Assembly (NCBI RefSeq): GCF_001808705.1
Contig: NZ_KV794270.1
Location: 1,139 to 65,138 of the forward strand
From: Streptococcus sp. HMSC074B11
GTDB taxonomy: Bacteria > Bacillota > Bacilli > Lactobacillales > Streptococcaceae
Direction: 5' to 3'
Length of the DNA stretch: 64,000 nt
Part shown: positions 1-10,330 of the stretch, piece by piece
How positions within the stretch are numbered: position 1 is the stretch's first letter
Layout of the letters: every line of letters begins with the position of its first letter
Made by a program: the position numbers and the translations under genes
Notes under the pieces: model-generated
The model's database searches: none
What the model saw: only the letters and a program-made list of their open reading frames with translations
What the model was told of the DNA's origin: nothing

Positions 1-697
1 AGTAGAATCAACTGAGATAGCTGGCGCTTGCGGATTGACCTTAATAGTCACGTCTACTGTTCTACTATTAGCATCTCCATTGTAGGATCCTTGTGGAAGA
101 GTGACTTTCACCTTTCGCGTGTAAACTCCTGCGTTTGCAACCATAGCATCATCAGGAGCCTGAACCCAACTAAAGGTAGTTCCTGTCGGGAAGGATACAC
201 TTGTATTCGAATTTTTAAGTGCCTCTCCTGGATTCGCAATAATATCAGCTAATGGTGTCTTATTACCTACAGTGGTCACATATTCTTGTTTCGCAACTGG
301 ATCAACAACTGTGTAATCAAAACTTGTCTCACTTGTCAAGGCTGGATTACTAGAAGATACCGTACCAAAACGACCATTAGGATAAGAAGCAATGACTGTA
401 TAGGTTGTACTGTGACTCTTGGCATCTGAGCCCGTCGTATTCCATACATCATGGAAAAGTTGCGTACCAACAGGAGTAACTATCTCAGCTCCTTGGTTAT
501 TAACTCTATACTTATAAGACCATTTTGCTATCCCTGATAATCCTCGTTCGCCTAGATTTGTATACTGTTGGATTGTTCCACCAATATTATTCGCCCATTC
601 TCCTCCAGTAACTTTATCACCAGGGAGATCTGACTTGAAGGCATAGAACTTACCTGTAACACCATTGTGAGTTTTGGTTTCAACTTTTGGATAAACT
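1..697 (-). repeat. Adhesin internal repeat, copy B
   Basis: This segment encodes a module of about 225 residues running from YPKVETKTHNG to VNPQAP. It closely matches the segment at 1870-2566 at nucleotide level. Matching landmarks at both ends keep the same 1869-base offset, so small insertions and deletions cancel out. It is probably a stalk module and a substrate for recombination. Confidence 0.8.
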
Positions 698-3600
698 TTG
701 TAGTTATAGGATAGATCCGTTGTAGAACCATCTGGATGAGTGACAGTCAATACAGCTGCACCGCTGCCATTATGGTCTCCAGCTTCAAATGTCGGTGCCT
801 TCTTCCAGCTGACCGTAGTTCCTGTAGGAAGAGGTTGAGCTCCAACTGCACGTACAAAGTTTGCTGGGGTGAGGTTTGCTAAAGTTTCATTGCTAACCGC
901 ATAGAAAGTATCCGCTACTTTCTCAACTCCATACTTCACTTTTGGCGCAACAGTATTCGTTGTGCCATCTTTGTAGGTAATCGTTACAGTACCATCGGTA
1001 GCAATACTATAATCACTAATGCGGTTTGCCGCCTGAGGGTTTGCTATTTTCACTGCAGCAAGAATCTTAGTACGTTCATCATTTGTCAACGCAGTTGGAT
1101 TAACAACAGGGATCGCATTATCAGGTTGAGCTCCTGGGAATTTTTCGTTCAGTTTCCCTTGTGCTACTACTGCTGCTACTCTACCCGTATTATCGGATAA
1201 ATCCGTAGCATTAGTCCCACGAGTCCATTTATTCCCATCTTTATATTGGACATTTTCACCATAAGTAGCCGTGTACTCTAGAACTTTCGGATTTGTGGTT
1301 GAAGCGGTAGTAATCGTGTCCTTAATACCTGAGGCAGTATCATCTGATGAGTAGCCATCTTGGAAGATACGACTGATATCTGAAGTACCATCGTTTAATT
1401 TCAGAGTTTTAATCTTACCACTATTATCTTTAGCAGTTAAAACAACTTTAATCTCATCTCCTGCAAAGACTTCATAACCACGGATGCCTTGGCGGACATT
1501 ATCCTTAATGGTTTGTTTTTCCCATGAGTTTGTCTTGTTATTCTTTATGTAAAGCTCAAAGTTAACTTCTGGCGCCACAGTTTCCTTAGTGATCGTCTTA
1601 GTGATTGTAGTTGATTCTAATGTCTCATTTACGTTTGTGCTAGGATTTGTGAAAGTCTTGCTTTGTTTAACCGTTACGTCACCCGTTGGCAGGAGACCGT
1701 TGTTTCCATCATAGGCAGCCTTTAAATCTGTCGCAGTAAAAGTTACGCTTGTGTCATTATTCCCCGCTGTCTTAGGGAATGTATGTCCGTTTAATGTCAG
1801 GGTAACAAGAGCACCCGGCGTCACATTGGTGACTGTAATTCCTTTATTTGGAAGACCACCTGTGTTAGTAACCTGATTATCTGCGATTTGTGGTGCTTGA
1901 GGATTGACCTTGATAATTACAGGAACTGGTCTGTTGTTTCCCAAAGCTCCACTGTATGAACCTTGTGGAAGTGTAATTCTCACATTTCTAGTGTAAAATC
2001 CTGGATTTGCTACTGTAGCATCATCAGGAGTTTGATCCCAACTATAGGTTGTACCAGAAGGGAAAGTAACATTAGTAGTTGAATTCTTCAGTGTATTTCC
2101 AGGATTAGCAATGATATCAGCTAGTGGAGCCTTATCACCCGCAGTAGTCACATAGTCTTGCTTAACCACTGGATCAACTACTGTATAGTCAAAACTAGTC
2201 TCACTTGTCAAGGCTGGGTTGCTAGAAGATACAGCACCATAACGTCCATTTGGATAGGTAGCCACGACAGTATAGGTCGTACTATGGCTCTTGGCATCTG
2301 AATCAGTAGTATTCCACACTTCTTTAAAACGTTGCGTACCAACAGGAGTAACGATCTCAGCCCCTTGGTTATTGATTTTATACTTATAGGACCATTTTGT
2401 TCCAGCTAATGCTGAGTCTCCTAGATTTGTATACTGTTCAATCGTACCACCGATGTTGTTGGCCCAGCCATTTCCTGTAACTCTATCACCAGGTAGGTTT
2501 GACTTAAAGGCATAGAACTTACCTGTCACACCATTGTATGTCTTGGTTTCAACTTTTGGATAAACAGTATAGTTGATAGTTACATCCGAGGTTGAGTTAT
2601 CAGAGTAAGTCACACGCGCTTGAGCTGTTTGAGCCCCAGTTGCACTAGTAGAGATTGGCGTTAGCCAAGAAATCCTATGTCCAGTTACAGCTGATGTTGA
2701 ACTATCAACTGGATTGATAGTCAGAAAGTTATTGACATTAGCAAGATCTGCAGTAGTTTCCCCTTGAACAGCGTAGACAGTTGGAACTTTAGTTGTAGCA
2801 TTATAAAGTTCATTTTGTTTGATTTTATGGAAGGCATAGGTAATACCTTGATTTCCTTCAAGAACTCTGACTTTATTTCCTGATACAAATCCTCGGGCAG
2901 TAGCAACGTTTGTTGCTTTCAATTGGTAACCGTCAATGTTCAGATATTGGCTAAGATCGACCGTAGTTCCCGGAAGTTCTTGGATGAGTACCTCATCCTT
3001 ACCAGGTATTTCCTCTCCAGTATCTGCATCGATGAAATTAACTGTGACATAAGCACCACGAGCAGAGTATTCAAATCTTTCTAGTCTGAACTGTTGTAAG
3101 TTAGTTCCAGAACCAGTCGAAGCAAAAATAGCCAAGGCTAGCTCTTCAGGATTACCAGCATTCGATAATAAGGTTCTGTTTTTATTCTCATTCTTAAGGT
3201 TATTGGTATCCGGCCGTCCTTGCACATTTTGGTCACTAGAAAGAGCAATTCTATCAAGTCTCAAGTCCATATACCAAGTTTGACCATTGTAGGTAACTGT
3301 CATTTCTTTGGTTCTACCATCATAGGTTACCGTATAGTCTTTCAGAGAGTTATCTGTTGGGTTTTGATTCAGTTTACTAAAGGTTCTGATTACAGGGTAT
3401 ACACTCCCTTGAGCTGCAGCATTAGAACCATTGTAATTATAGATAAAACCACCGAAGGCACCGCCTCCTCCCACAGACCCTGGATCGGCAGACACTTTAT
3501 CAATCGATTGAGGACGGCTGGTATTATGCCAAGTATCCAGTTTAAAACCAAAGGAACCTTTTAGATTATTTCCTCCCATACCGAGAGACCCACCAGAACC

Positions 3601-5061
3601 ATTATTTCCCGTTCCTGCATTTCCGATAACACCAGGTTCAGCAGTTGAAAACACCGCCGCAATTCCATCACCACCTGCATGTCCTGGTTTAAACCCTTCA
3701 TATGCATTTCCAAGATTGATCTTACCTGTTAGGGTGAAGCTCTCAGTCATATCTATCTTAGTTTTCAATGTATAGGAACCAGCCTGCCCACCTATATTTT
3801 GTGTCAAGGTTACTGTACCACCACTCAGATTTGCAGTTCCTGATGTTTTAAAGTAGTTTGCTTGATTTTTATTGGTTACAACCAACTTAGCTCTTGGGTT
3901 GTAAGTCGCATTTCCTAAAGAAGCATTTGTATTATAAGGGATCCGCAAGTCATTTGAAGAAGTCAAAGCTTGACCATTACGGTAGTCACGCGCCCCAGAA
4001 CTAGCACGAAGAACTGTGTTGACCACAGTATTACGTGTTCTAGTAGCTTCAGAGATAAGGGTGTTGAGATCAGCGTTAGGATCTGTCAAAGCATTTTGAA
4101 TCGCTTCAATCGTAGCATTTCCTTTTAGAAGCGCAGTTTCAGCACCCTCACGATTTCCCAAACGACCGAGATAGGTTCCTATCTCATCTGAAAGACTCTT
4201 AAGTTTTTTCTCTTGCTCTGCACGTTTTTTGTCAGTTTCAGTCGCAGTTACAACCCCTGTTGCAACAGTTGTCAACATATCAGCAGAATTGCCATTGACT
4301 TTATCAGAAACACCTGCGCTTACTGAAGTAGTATTCAAGTTAGCTGGAGTTGACTTATAGGTAATTGTAGCACTATCTTTATCCGCCACTACTTCCTCAA
4401 CCTTCGAAGTTTCATCAGTAGCACTCTTACTTGTTGAGCTTGTAACTACAGAACTAGTAGAACTCGTTTCTGAGAGGCTTTCTGATCTTGTAAGTGACTC
4501 AGAGGTACTGGTTGAAGTTGAAGCTGAGGTAGATGCTGAAGTTGACGTAGAGACAGATATTGAAGCTGACTCTGACGCAGATGTACTTGCAGACACTGAT
4601 GAAGACAAGGACTCTGATAGGGATTGACTTTCAGAGACTGAAACACTCTCACTAATAGACTGAGAAGTCACATCTGAAGCTGGAGTTTCTTGATTTTCTT
4701 TCCCAACTGTCCCTAGAACAACTTTGTCCGTATTGACGAGCGTGCTATCTGTATCAATTACTTTTTCTACTGCTGTTTGTTCATTAGCATAAACCTGCGT
4801 CTGAACGATAGCTCCTCCTCCGATAACCGAACCAGCCGCTACTATCCCCTTAAGGACATCGATTCCTGTCAATGGTGTAGAAGAACACTCCTCAACAATC
4901 TCTGTTGATACTTGAGCTGTATCCACTCCGCCACGAATGACTTTAAATAAACCAAAAAGGGATGTAGAGGCACGTAACCAGTGTTTACCAGACTTGATTA
5001 ACTTAAATCTTGTAACACGATCTGTTTCTCTAAATTGACCTTCATTTCTTTTAAAAAACAT
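1..5061 (-). CDS. Serine-rich repeat LPXTG-type adhesin with L-type lectin domain (partial, C-terminus outside window)
   Basis: This reading frame is open from ATG at 5061 to the left edge, giving 1687 codons with no stop, so the C-terminus and any LPXTG anchor are missing. The start follows GGAAGGTG five bases upstream. The N-terminus (RFKLIKSGKHWLRAS, about residues 18-32) is the long KxYKxGKxW-type signal that routes glycosylated serine-rich proteins through accessory Sec (SecA2/SecY2). A short Ser/Thr/Ala-rich stretch follows (about 128-217). Then comes a region that reads as a bacterial L-type lectin domain (about 355-665), then a MucBP/beta-grasp-like segment (about 670-747), then Rib-like and other beta-sandwich repeats. 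The order lectin, beta-grasp, repeats recalls staphylococcal SraP. It is probably a cell-surface glycan-binding adhesin; the ligand cannot be read from sequence. Its glycosyltransferase and SecA2 partners are not in view. Confidence 0.88.
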   Translation of the reverse strand, partial: MFFKRNEGQFRETDRVTRFKLIKSGKHWLRASTSLFGLFKVIRGGVDTAQVSTEIVEECSSTPLTGIDVLKGIVAAGSVIGGGAIVQTQVYANEQTAVEKVIDTDSTLVNTDKVVLGTVGKENQETPASDVTSQSISESVSVSESQSLSESLSSSVSASTSASESASISVSTSTSASTSASTSTSTSESLTRSESLSETSSTSSVVTSSTSKSATDETSKVEEVVADKDSATITYKSTPANLNTTSVSAGVSDKVNGNSADMLTTVATGVVTATETDKKRAEQEKKLKSLSDEIGTYLGRLGNREGAETALLKGNATIEAIQNALTDPNADLNTLISEATRTRNTVVNTVLRASSGARDYRNGQALTSSNDLRIPYNTNASLGNATYNPRAKLVVTNKNQANYFKTSGTANLSGGTVTLTQNIGGQAGSYTLKTKIDMTESFTLTGKINLGNAYEGFKPGHAGGDGIAAVFSTAEPGVIGNAGTGNNGSGGSLGMGGNNLKGSFGFKLDTWHNTSRPQSIDKVSADPGSVGGGGAFGGFIYNYNGSNAAAQGSVYPVIRTFSKLNQNPTDNSLKDYTVTYDGRTKEMTVTYNGQTWYMDLRLDRIALSSDQNVQGRPDTNNLKNENKNRTLLSNAGNPEELALAIFASTGSGTNLQQFRLERFEYSARGAYVTVNFIDADTGEEIPGKDEVLIQELPGTTVDLSQYLNIDGYQLKATNVATARGFVSGNKVRVLEGNQGITYAFHKIKQNELYNATTKVPTVYAVQGETTADLANVNNFLTINPVDSSTSAVTGHRISWLTPISTSATGAQTAQARVTYSDNSTSDVTINYTVYPKVETKTYNGVTGKFYAFKSNLPGDRVTGNGWANNIGGTIEQYTNLGDSALAGTKWSYKYKINNQGAEIVTPVGTQRFKEVWNTTDSDAKSHSTTYTVVATYPNGRYGAVSSSNPALTSETSFDYTVVDPVVKQDYVTTAGDKAPLADIIANPGNTLKNSTTNVTFPSGTTYSWDQTPDDATVANPGFYTRNVRITLPQGSYSGALGNNRPVPVIIKVNPQAPQIADNQVTNTGGLPNKGITVTNVTPGALVTLTLNGHTFPKTAGNNDTSVTFTATDLKAAYDGNNGLLPTGDVTVKQSKTFTNPSTNVNETLESTTITKTITKETVAPEVNFELYIKNNKTNSWEKQTIKDNVRQGIRGYEVFAGDEIKVVLTAKDNSGKIKTLKLNDGTSDISRIFQDGYSSDDTASGIKDTITTASTTNPKVLEYTATYGENVQYKDGNKWTRGTNATDLSDNTGRVAAVVAQGKLNEKFPGAQPDNAIPVVNPTALTNDERTKILAAVKIANPQAANRISDYSIATDGTVTITYKDGTTNTVAPKVKYGVEKVADTFYAVSNETLANLTPANFVRAVGAQPLPTGTTVSWKKAPTFEAGDHNGSGAAVLTVTHPDGSTTDLSYNYKVYPKVETKTHNGVTGKFYAFKSDLPGDKVTGGEWANNIGGTIQQYTNLGERGLSGIAKWSYKYRVNNQGAEIVTPVGTQLFHDVWNTTGSDAKSHSTTYTVIASYPNGRFGTVSSSNPALTSETSFDYTVVDPVAKQEYVTTVGNKTPLADIIANPGEALKNSNTSVSFPTGTTFSWVQAPDDAMVANAGVYTRKVKVTLPQGSYNGDANSRTVDVTIKVNPQAPAISVDST
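1870..2566 (-). repeat. Adhesin internal repeat, copy A
   Basis: This is the N-terminal-side copy of the repeat at 1-697, with YPKVETKTYNG at its start and VNPQAP near its end. The last third has the look of a Rib-type domain, including the pattern PLADIIANPG. The unrepeated region between the copies holds different beta-sandwich sequence. Confidence 0.8.
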
Positions 5062-5511
5062 GTATACACCTTCCGTTTTTCTATCAATCTTAAAAATTGA
5101 TGTTAACTTTTATTCTACCATTTCTTAACTATTTTTTCTATTGATTTCAGATAAAAATTAGAAAGAAAACGTTATTTATTTAGTCATTTTATTTAATTTT
5201 CATAAAGAATATGAAACTATTTTTACGAGATGATATCCTATTAACAATTTGAACAATTTGAACAATTTAAATTATCAAAAATATGCTTTCTATTGTTGTT
5301 TCCAACTATACATAATTAATAGAAATTATAGAATTTCTATGAAAATTTCAAATGATAGTTACATGTTTTTGCAAGTGTACTGAAGATTCCTAAATTTTAT
5401 AACAAAACAAACCCCTACTCGCTAGATTAAAGAATTATCTTCAAAATTTTAAAAAATTAAAATAAGACTAGCATAAATATTAAAAAAGCATCGAAAATTC
5501 GATGCTTGCTA
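5062..5511. other. AT-rich intergenic region upstream of the adhesin
   Basis: About 450 bases without a convincing gene. It holds the adhesin ribosome binding site next to 5061, the terminator at 5482-5508, and a short tandem run of AACAATTTG-like units near 5244-5272. The adhesin promoter must lie here, but I could not choose a single -35/-10 pair with confidence. Confidence 0.6.
5482..5508 (-). terminator. Intrinsic terminator after the 5512-6480 gene
   Basis: The inverted repeat AGCATCGA/TCGATGCT with a four-base loop is followed on the minus strand by a run of T residues, just past the stop codon of the upstream gene. Confidence 0.85.
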
Positions 5512-6480
5512 TTAAATTCCTATATGAATATCTGGAAATTTATCTGAGATTAAATCCCAAAGTTCTTCCAGTTGCTCTCGAACTGTTTTTGTTGATTTCA
5601 AAACCATATCTTGTTTTTTCTTGCCATTCTTACGGATATAACAAAATTGATAAATTTTTTTCGAAAACAAAGACTTATTAATCTTCGTTTCTACAAGATA
5701 AAGATGGTCTACATCTCTTAGGTCTAAAGCTTGCGTTCCTTTATAGTAAGTGATGAGATGGTTTTTATAAAGAATTACTTTTAGATTTTCATCATAAAAT
5801 TCTGCTAAACCAGCCATATTTTCAACATTTCCTTGCAATTCAGGATAGGCTTGATAAATTTCTTCCAGAGAAGCAATCGTTTTTTTTCGAATAAGAAAGG
5901 CACTCACTACTAAAAATACTCCTGTTCCTCCAAAGAAAATCACCCCAATGATGAATATCCAGCCATCATTGGCATGTTCAGTCGTACTTAAATAAAGATT
6001 GCTATTCATATTTTGATAAACAACTGATGATGGTTCAAGGATAGACTTTAAAAAGCCCGATAAATCGACAATACGATTATTTCTTGACTTATTTTTTTTG
6101 GTTGCAAGTGGTTGTAGTTGCGTTCCAATTATGGTTGCTGGATGATCGTAAAGAGTTCCAGCCGTAGCCTGATCCATGATACTCTTAATTGTGGCATCAT
6201 TCTCGCTAGCTTCAATCACTGCATATTTTCCATCTCCGTCCTTACTATATTGGACAAGATAAACTACACTACCGCCTTCAACTTCACCTACCACTTCTGG
6301 ATAGATATCATAGACAGTCATAGTAACTTCTTTACCTGACCGTGTGTCGTCTGAAAATGGATCCATTGGATGTTGATGATGATTCCACATGAAGACAGTT
6401 CCTGCAGAAAAAGCAAAGAAAACTAGTGAAAGAATAAGCCCAGAAATAAAGCCTTTATTTCTTTTTTCTTTAAACATCAT
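5512..6480 (-). CDS. Uncharacterised two-TM membrane protein
   Basis: I chose the ATG at 6480 because AAAGGAG lies directly upstream; the frame stays open 50 codons further but those residues lack a site. The product has 322 residues. A transmembrane helix lies near residues 10-30, followed by an extracytoplasmic region of about 150 residues and a second helix (about 192-218). A cytoplasmic C-terminal domain of mixed strands and helix follows, with a pleckstrin-like feel (VILYKNHLITYYKG, then VDHLYLVETKI). I do not recognise a characterised family. It stands alone between the adhesin and ribF and ends in its own terminator. No function is proposed. Confidence 0.75.
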   Translation of the reverse strand: MMFKEKRNKGFISGLILSLVFFAFSAGTVFMWNHHQHPMDPFSDDTRSGKEVTMTVYDIYPEVVGEVEGGSVVYLVQYSKDGDGKYAVIEASENDATIKSIMDQATAGTLYDHPATIIGTQLQPLATKKNKSRNNRIVDLSGFLKSILEPSSVVYQNMNSNLYLSTTEHANDGWIFIIGVIFFGGTGVFLVVSAFLIRKKTIASLEEIYQAYPELQGNVENMAGLAEFYDENLKVILYKNHLITYYKGTQALDLRDVDHLYLVETKINKSLFSKKIYQFCYIRKNGKKKQDMVLKSTKTVREQLEELWDLISDKFPDIHIGI

Positions 6481-6604
6481 AATCTCCTTTAGTTTGATGA
6501 TTAAATTAAAGCAAAAATTCCTATAAATTTCAATAATCATCTCAAACACAAATACTATTAAATTGGGAAAGAAAGCGCTTATCAAAAAATATATATGATA
6601 TTTC

Positions 6605-6635
6605 AAAAAAAGAGTTTGAGAAAATCCCAAACTCT
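6605..6635 (-). terminator. Intrinsic terminator after ribF
   Basis: The stem AGAGTTTG/CAAACTCT is followed by seven T residues on the minus strand, 17 bases past the ribF stop. Confidence 0.85.
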
Positions 6636-6651
6636 ACTATTATTTCAAATT

Positions 6652-7563
6652 CTATTTTCTTGCCATCTGTTCATCTTGCTTAAGTTGCTTAACCAATTGA
6701 TCAACGCTATCAAATTTTACCATATCACGGATACGGTCCAACCAGGAAACAATGACAGTTTCCCCATAGATATCGTCAGAAAAATCAAAGATATGAACTT
6801 CAAAACGCTCTTCTTCGCCATCAAAGGTTTCATTTTTACCTAGACTCGCCATACCACGATAGACTTTTCTTTGAATTTCAACGTCAACGGCATAAACACC
6901 ATCAGCTGGCATATATGTCCGATCCAAGTTGACTAGATTAGCTGTCGGGAAGCCAATAGTTCGACCTCGAGCATTTCCGTGAACCACTACACCTCTCGTT
7001 GGTAAAGGGAATCCCAAAAGTTTACCTGCTTCTTTTACATCTCCTTCTAGAATGGCTTGGCGAATGCGCGTTGAACTAATTTTCCCCTTTTCGTCCTCAA
7101 CTGGTGGAACAATAACCACTTCACCATGGAAAAGTTCTTTTAAATCCTCAGCTGTTTTTCTATCTGAACCAAGAGTATAGTCAAAACCAACTACAATCGT
7201 ATCTGCCTTTGCTTCCTTGACATAGGTATCAATGAATTCTTTGGCAGTCATATTTGCTACTCGACTAGTGAAATCCATCAAATACAAGCTCTCAACTCCA
7301 GCTCGCTTCAGTCTACGTTCACGTTCACTAGCATTCAAAATATGCAATAAGTGTTCAGGTGAGTATTGATTCAGAGTTAGCTTTGGTGATTCGTTAAAAG
7401 TTACTAGAGCTACTCCCTGGCGCTTTTCAGCAGCAATGTTAGAAGCTATATCAAATAATTTTTGATGGCCGAGGTGAACTCCATCAAAATAACCAAGTAC
7501 AAGGACGTTTGGTCCTGGTGTTGCAATATCTTTTTCTGTTTTAATAGGTACTGTAATAATCAT
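6652..7563 (-). CDS. ribF: Bifunctional riboflavin kinase / FMN adenylyltransferase
   Basis: RibF phosphorylates riboflavin to FMN and adenylates FMN to FAD in the cytoplasm. The 303 residues match the usual bacterial length. The N-terminal nucleotidyltransferase domain shows GYFDGVHLGH (HLGH at 30-33) and ISSTRIRQ near residue 165. The C-terminal flavokinase domain shows GRTIGFPTANL near residue 205. The ATG lies seven bases past an extended -10 box and has no Shine-Dalgarno sequence, so the mRNA may be leaderless. It sits downstream of pyrDB on the same strand but has its own promoter. Confidence 0.97.
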   Translation of the reverse strand: MIITVPIKTEKDIATPGPNVLVLGYFDGVHLGHQKLFDIASNIAAEKRQGVALVTFNESPKLTLNQYSPEHLLHILNASERERRLKRAGVESLYLMDFTSRVANMTAKEFIDTYVKEAKADTIVVGFDYTLGSDRKTAEDLKELFHGEVVIVPPVEDEKGKISSTRIRQAILEGDVKEAGKLLGFPLPTRGVVVHGNARGRTIGFPTANLVNLDRTYMPADGVYAVDVEIQRKVYRGMASLGKNETFDGEEERFEVHIFDFSDDIYGETVIVSWLDRIRDMVKFDSVDQLVKQLKQDEQMARK

Positions 7564-7570
7564 AGTATTT

Positions 7571-7579
7571 ATTATACCA
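7571..7579 (-). promoter_or_regulatory. Extended -10 promoter of ribF, probably leaderless
   Basis: TGGTATAAT on the minus strand ends seven bases before the ribF ATG. A start about seven bases below the -10 would fall on or next to the A of the start codon. A -35-like TTGAAA or TTTTGA lies upstream. Confidence 0.7.
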
Positions 7580-7628
7580 AAAAAATGGCGCTTTCAAAAC
7601 AATTTAGACTGAATTCAGCATATAAAAC

Positions 7629-9378
<1,750 letters not shown>

Positions 9379-9404
9379 ACCGTTTCCTCCTTAAATTTTA
9401 AGGG

Positions 9405-9560
9405 GTTCAGAAAAAGAAAAACCTTGCAATCGCAAGGTTTCAGTAAGATACTTACAGAAAAGAATCAAATAAACTGTGTTTATTCGAAGTTTGTGTAATC
9501 TATTTTCTATCTGACACCTTGTGAGCCTCTCTGGACTTCCCTTAAAGGTTAAATTTTTAC
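9405..9560 (-). promoter_or_regulatory. PyrR-type attenuator leader of pyrK-pyrD
   Basis: The leader RNA contains AGTCCAGAGAGGCT (about 9522-9535), the conserved PyrR-binding loop, followed by AAGGTGTCAG. Downstream at 9411-9440 a hairpin ACCTTGCgatTGCAAGGT with a T-rich tail forms a terminator. Known PyrR systems use UMP-loaded PyrR to favour that terminator. Confidence 0.88.
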
Positions 9561-9561
9561 T

Positions 9562-9590
9562 AGTATACTGTATCAACCCTAAAAAGTCAA
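9562..9590 (-). promoter_or_regulatory. Sigma-A promoter of pyrK-pyrD
   Basis: On the minus strand TTGACT (9585-9590) and TATACT (9562-9567) are separated by 17 bases, just ahead of the attenuator leader. Confidence 0.88.
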
Positions 9591-9593
9591 GCA

Positions 9594-9636
9594 AAAATAG
9601 GTAAGGTGTCTGACGTATTTTAGTTTACCTATTTTT
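9594..9636 (-). terminator. Terminator of the tar-lic operon
   Basis: The arms AAAAATAGGTAA/TTACCTATTTTT flank an 18-20 base loop and overlap the end of licC. The T-rich 3' arm allows it to end transcription from licC before the pyrK promoter. Confidence 0.75.
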
Positions 9637-10318
9637 GTGAAGAGAGAATCTTCTCCAATTTTTGATAATCTTTGACACTGTCGATTTCGTAGATAGAATT
9701 TTCTTCCAATTCCTCTACGTAAACATCTAGTTCTTTGATGTTATCTTTGACCATGTTATCCCAGTAGAGATCTACAAATTCACCGCTTGCATAAGCCTCA
9801 TCGATAAATCCAACAATCTTTTCAGCTGTTGGAGCATCCCAGAATGAAACTCCACTCAGGATGCGACCATTCTTACTATCAACGATGATATCTTGAACTT
9901 TGTAATCTTCTCCGTAAACTAGGAACCATTCATTGTCACAGTCTTCACGATAAACACTGAAATATGTTGAACGCTCGATATCATTACGGAACATATTTTT
10001 GAAAAGATAGTTATCCGCATCGATAACGTAGCTATTAGCCAACTCTTCTTTTACCAAGTAAAGTGAGTAAAAATTATTGTAATCAGCATACTTATCGTTG
10101 AAGACCAAACGAACCCCGTACTTTTCTTTAAGATAGTCGAATTGTTCTTTTAAATAACCGACAACGATGATAATGTCATCAATTCCACGTTCTTTCAAAA
10201 ATTCAATTTGATATTCAACCAATGGTTTTTGATTGACTTTAACCAAGGCTTTGGGAGTATTTTCTGTCATGGGTCTCAAACGAGTTCCCAATCCGGCTGC
10301 TAAAATAATCGCTTTCAC
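9629..10318 (-). CDS. licC: CTP:phosphocholine cytidylyltransferase
   Basis: LicC activates phosphocholine to CDP-choline, the donor for phosphocholine on teichoic and lipoteichoic acid. The 229 residues open with the nucleotidyltransferase signature LAAGLGTRLRPMTENTPKAL. The start is GTG at 10318 with AAAGGAG seven bases upstream; the ATG two bases earlier is out of frame. It follows licB in the tarI-tarJ-licA-licB-licC order known from pneumococci. The stop codon lies inside the operon terminator. Confidence 0.95.
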   Translation of the reverse strand: MKAIILAAGLGTRLRPMTENTPKALVKVNQKPLVEYQIEFLKERGIDDIIIVVGYLKEQFDYLKEKYGVRLVFNDKYADYNNFYSLYLVKEELANSYVIDADNYLFKNMFRNDIERSTYFSVYREDCDNEWFLVYGEDYKVQDIIVDSKNGRILSGVSFWDAPTAEKIVGFIDEAYASGEFVDLYWDNMVKDNIKELDVYVEELEENSIYEIDSVKDYQKLEKILSSQK

Positions 10319-10330
10319 GCATTTTCTCCT

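Noticed and set aside
5244-5272. Tandem AACAATTTG-like units as a CRISPR or regulator array
   Set aside because: Only about three short units in an AT-rich region, without spacers; most likely simple sequence.
9391-9594. A 67-residue frame upstream of pyrK
   Set aside because: It covers the promoter, PyrR loop and terminator of the attenuator and has no ribosome binding site.
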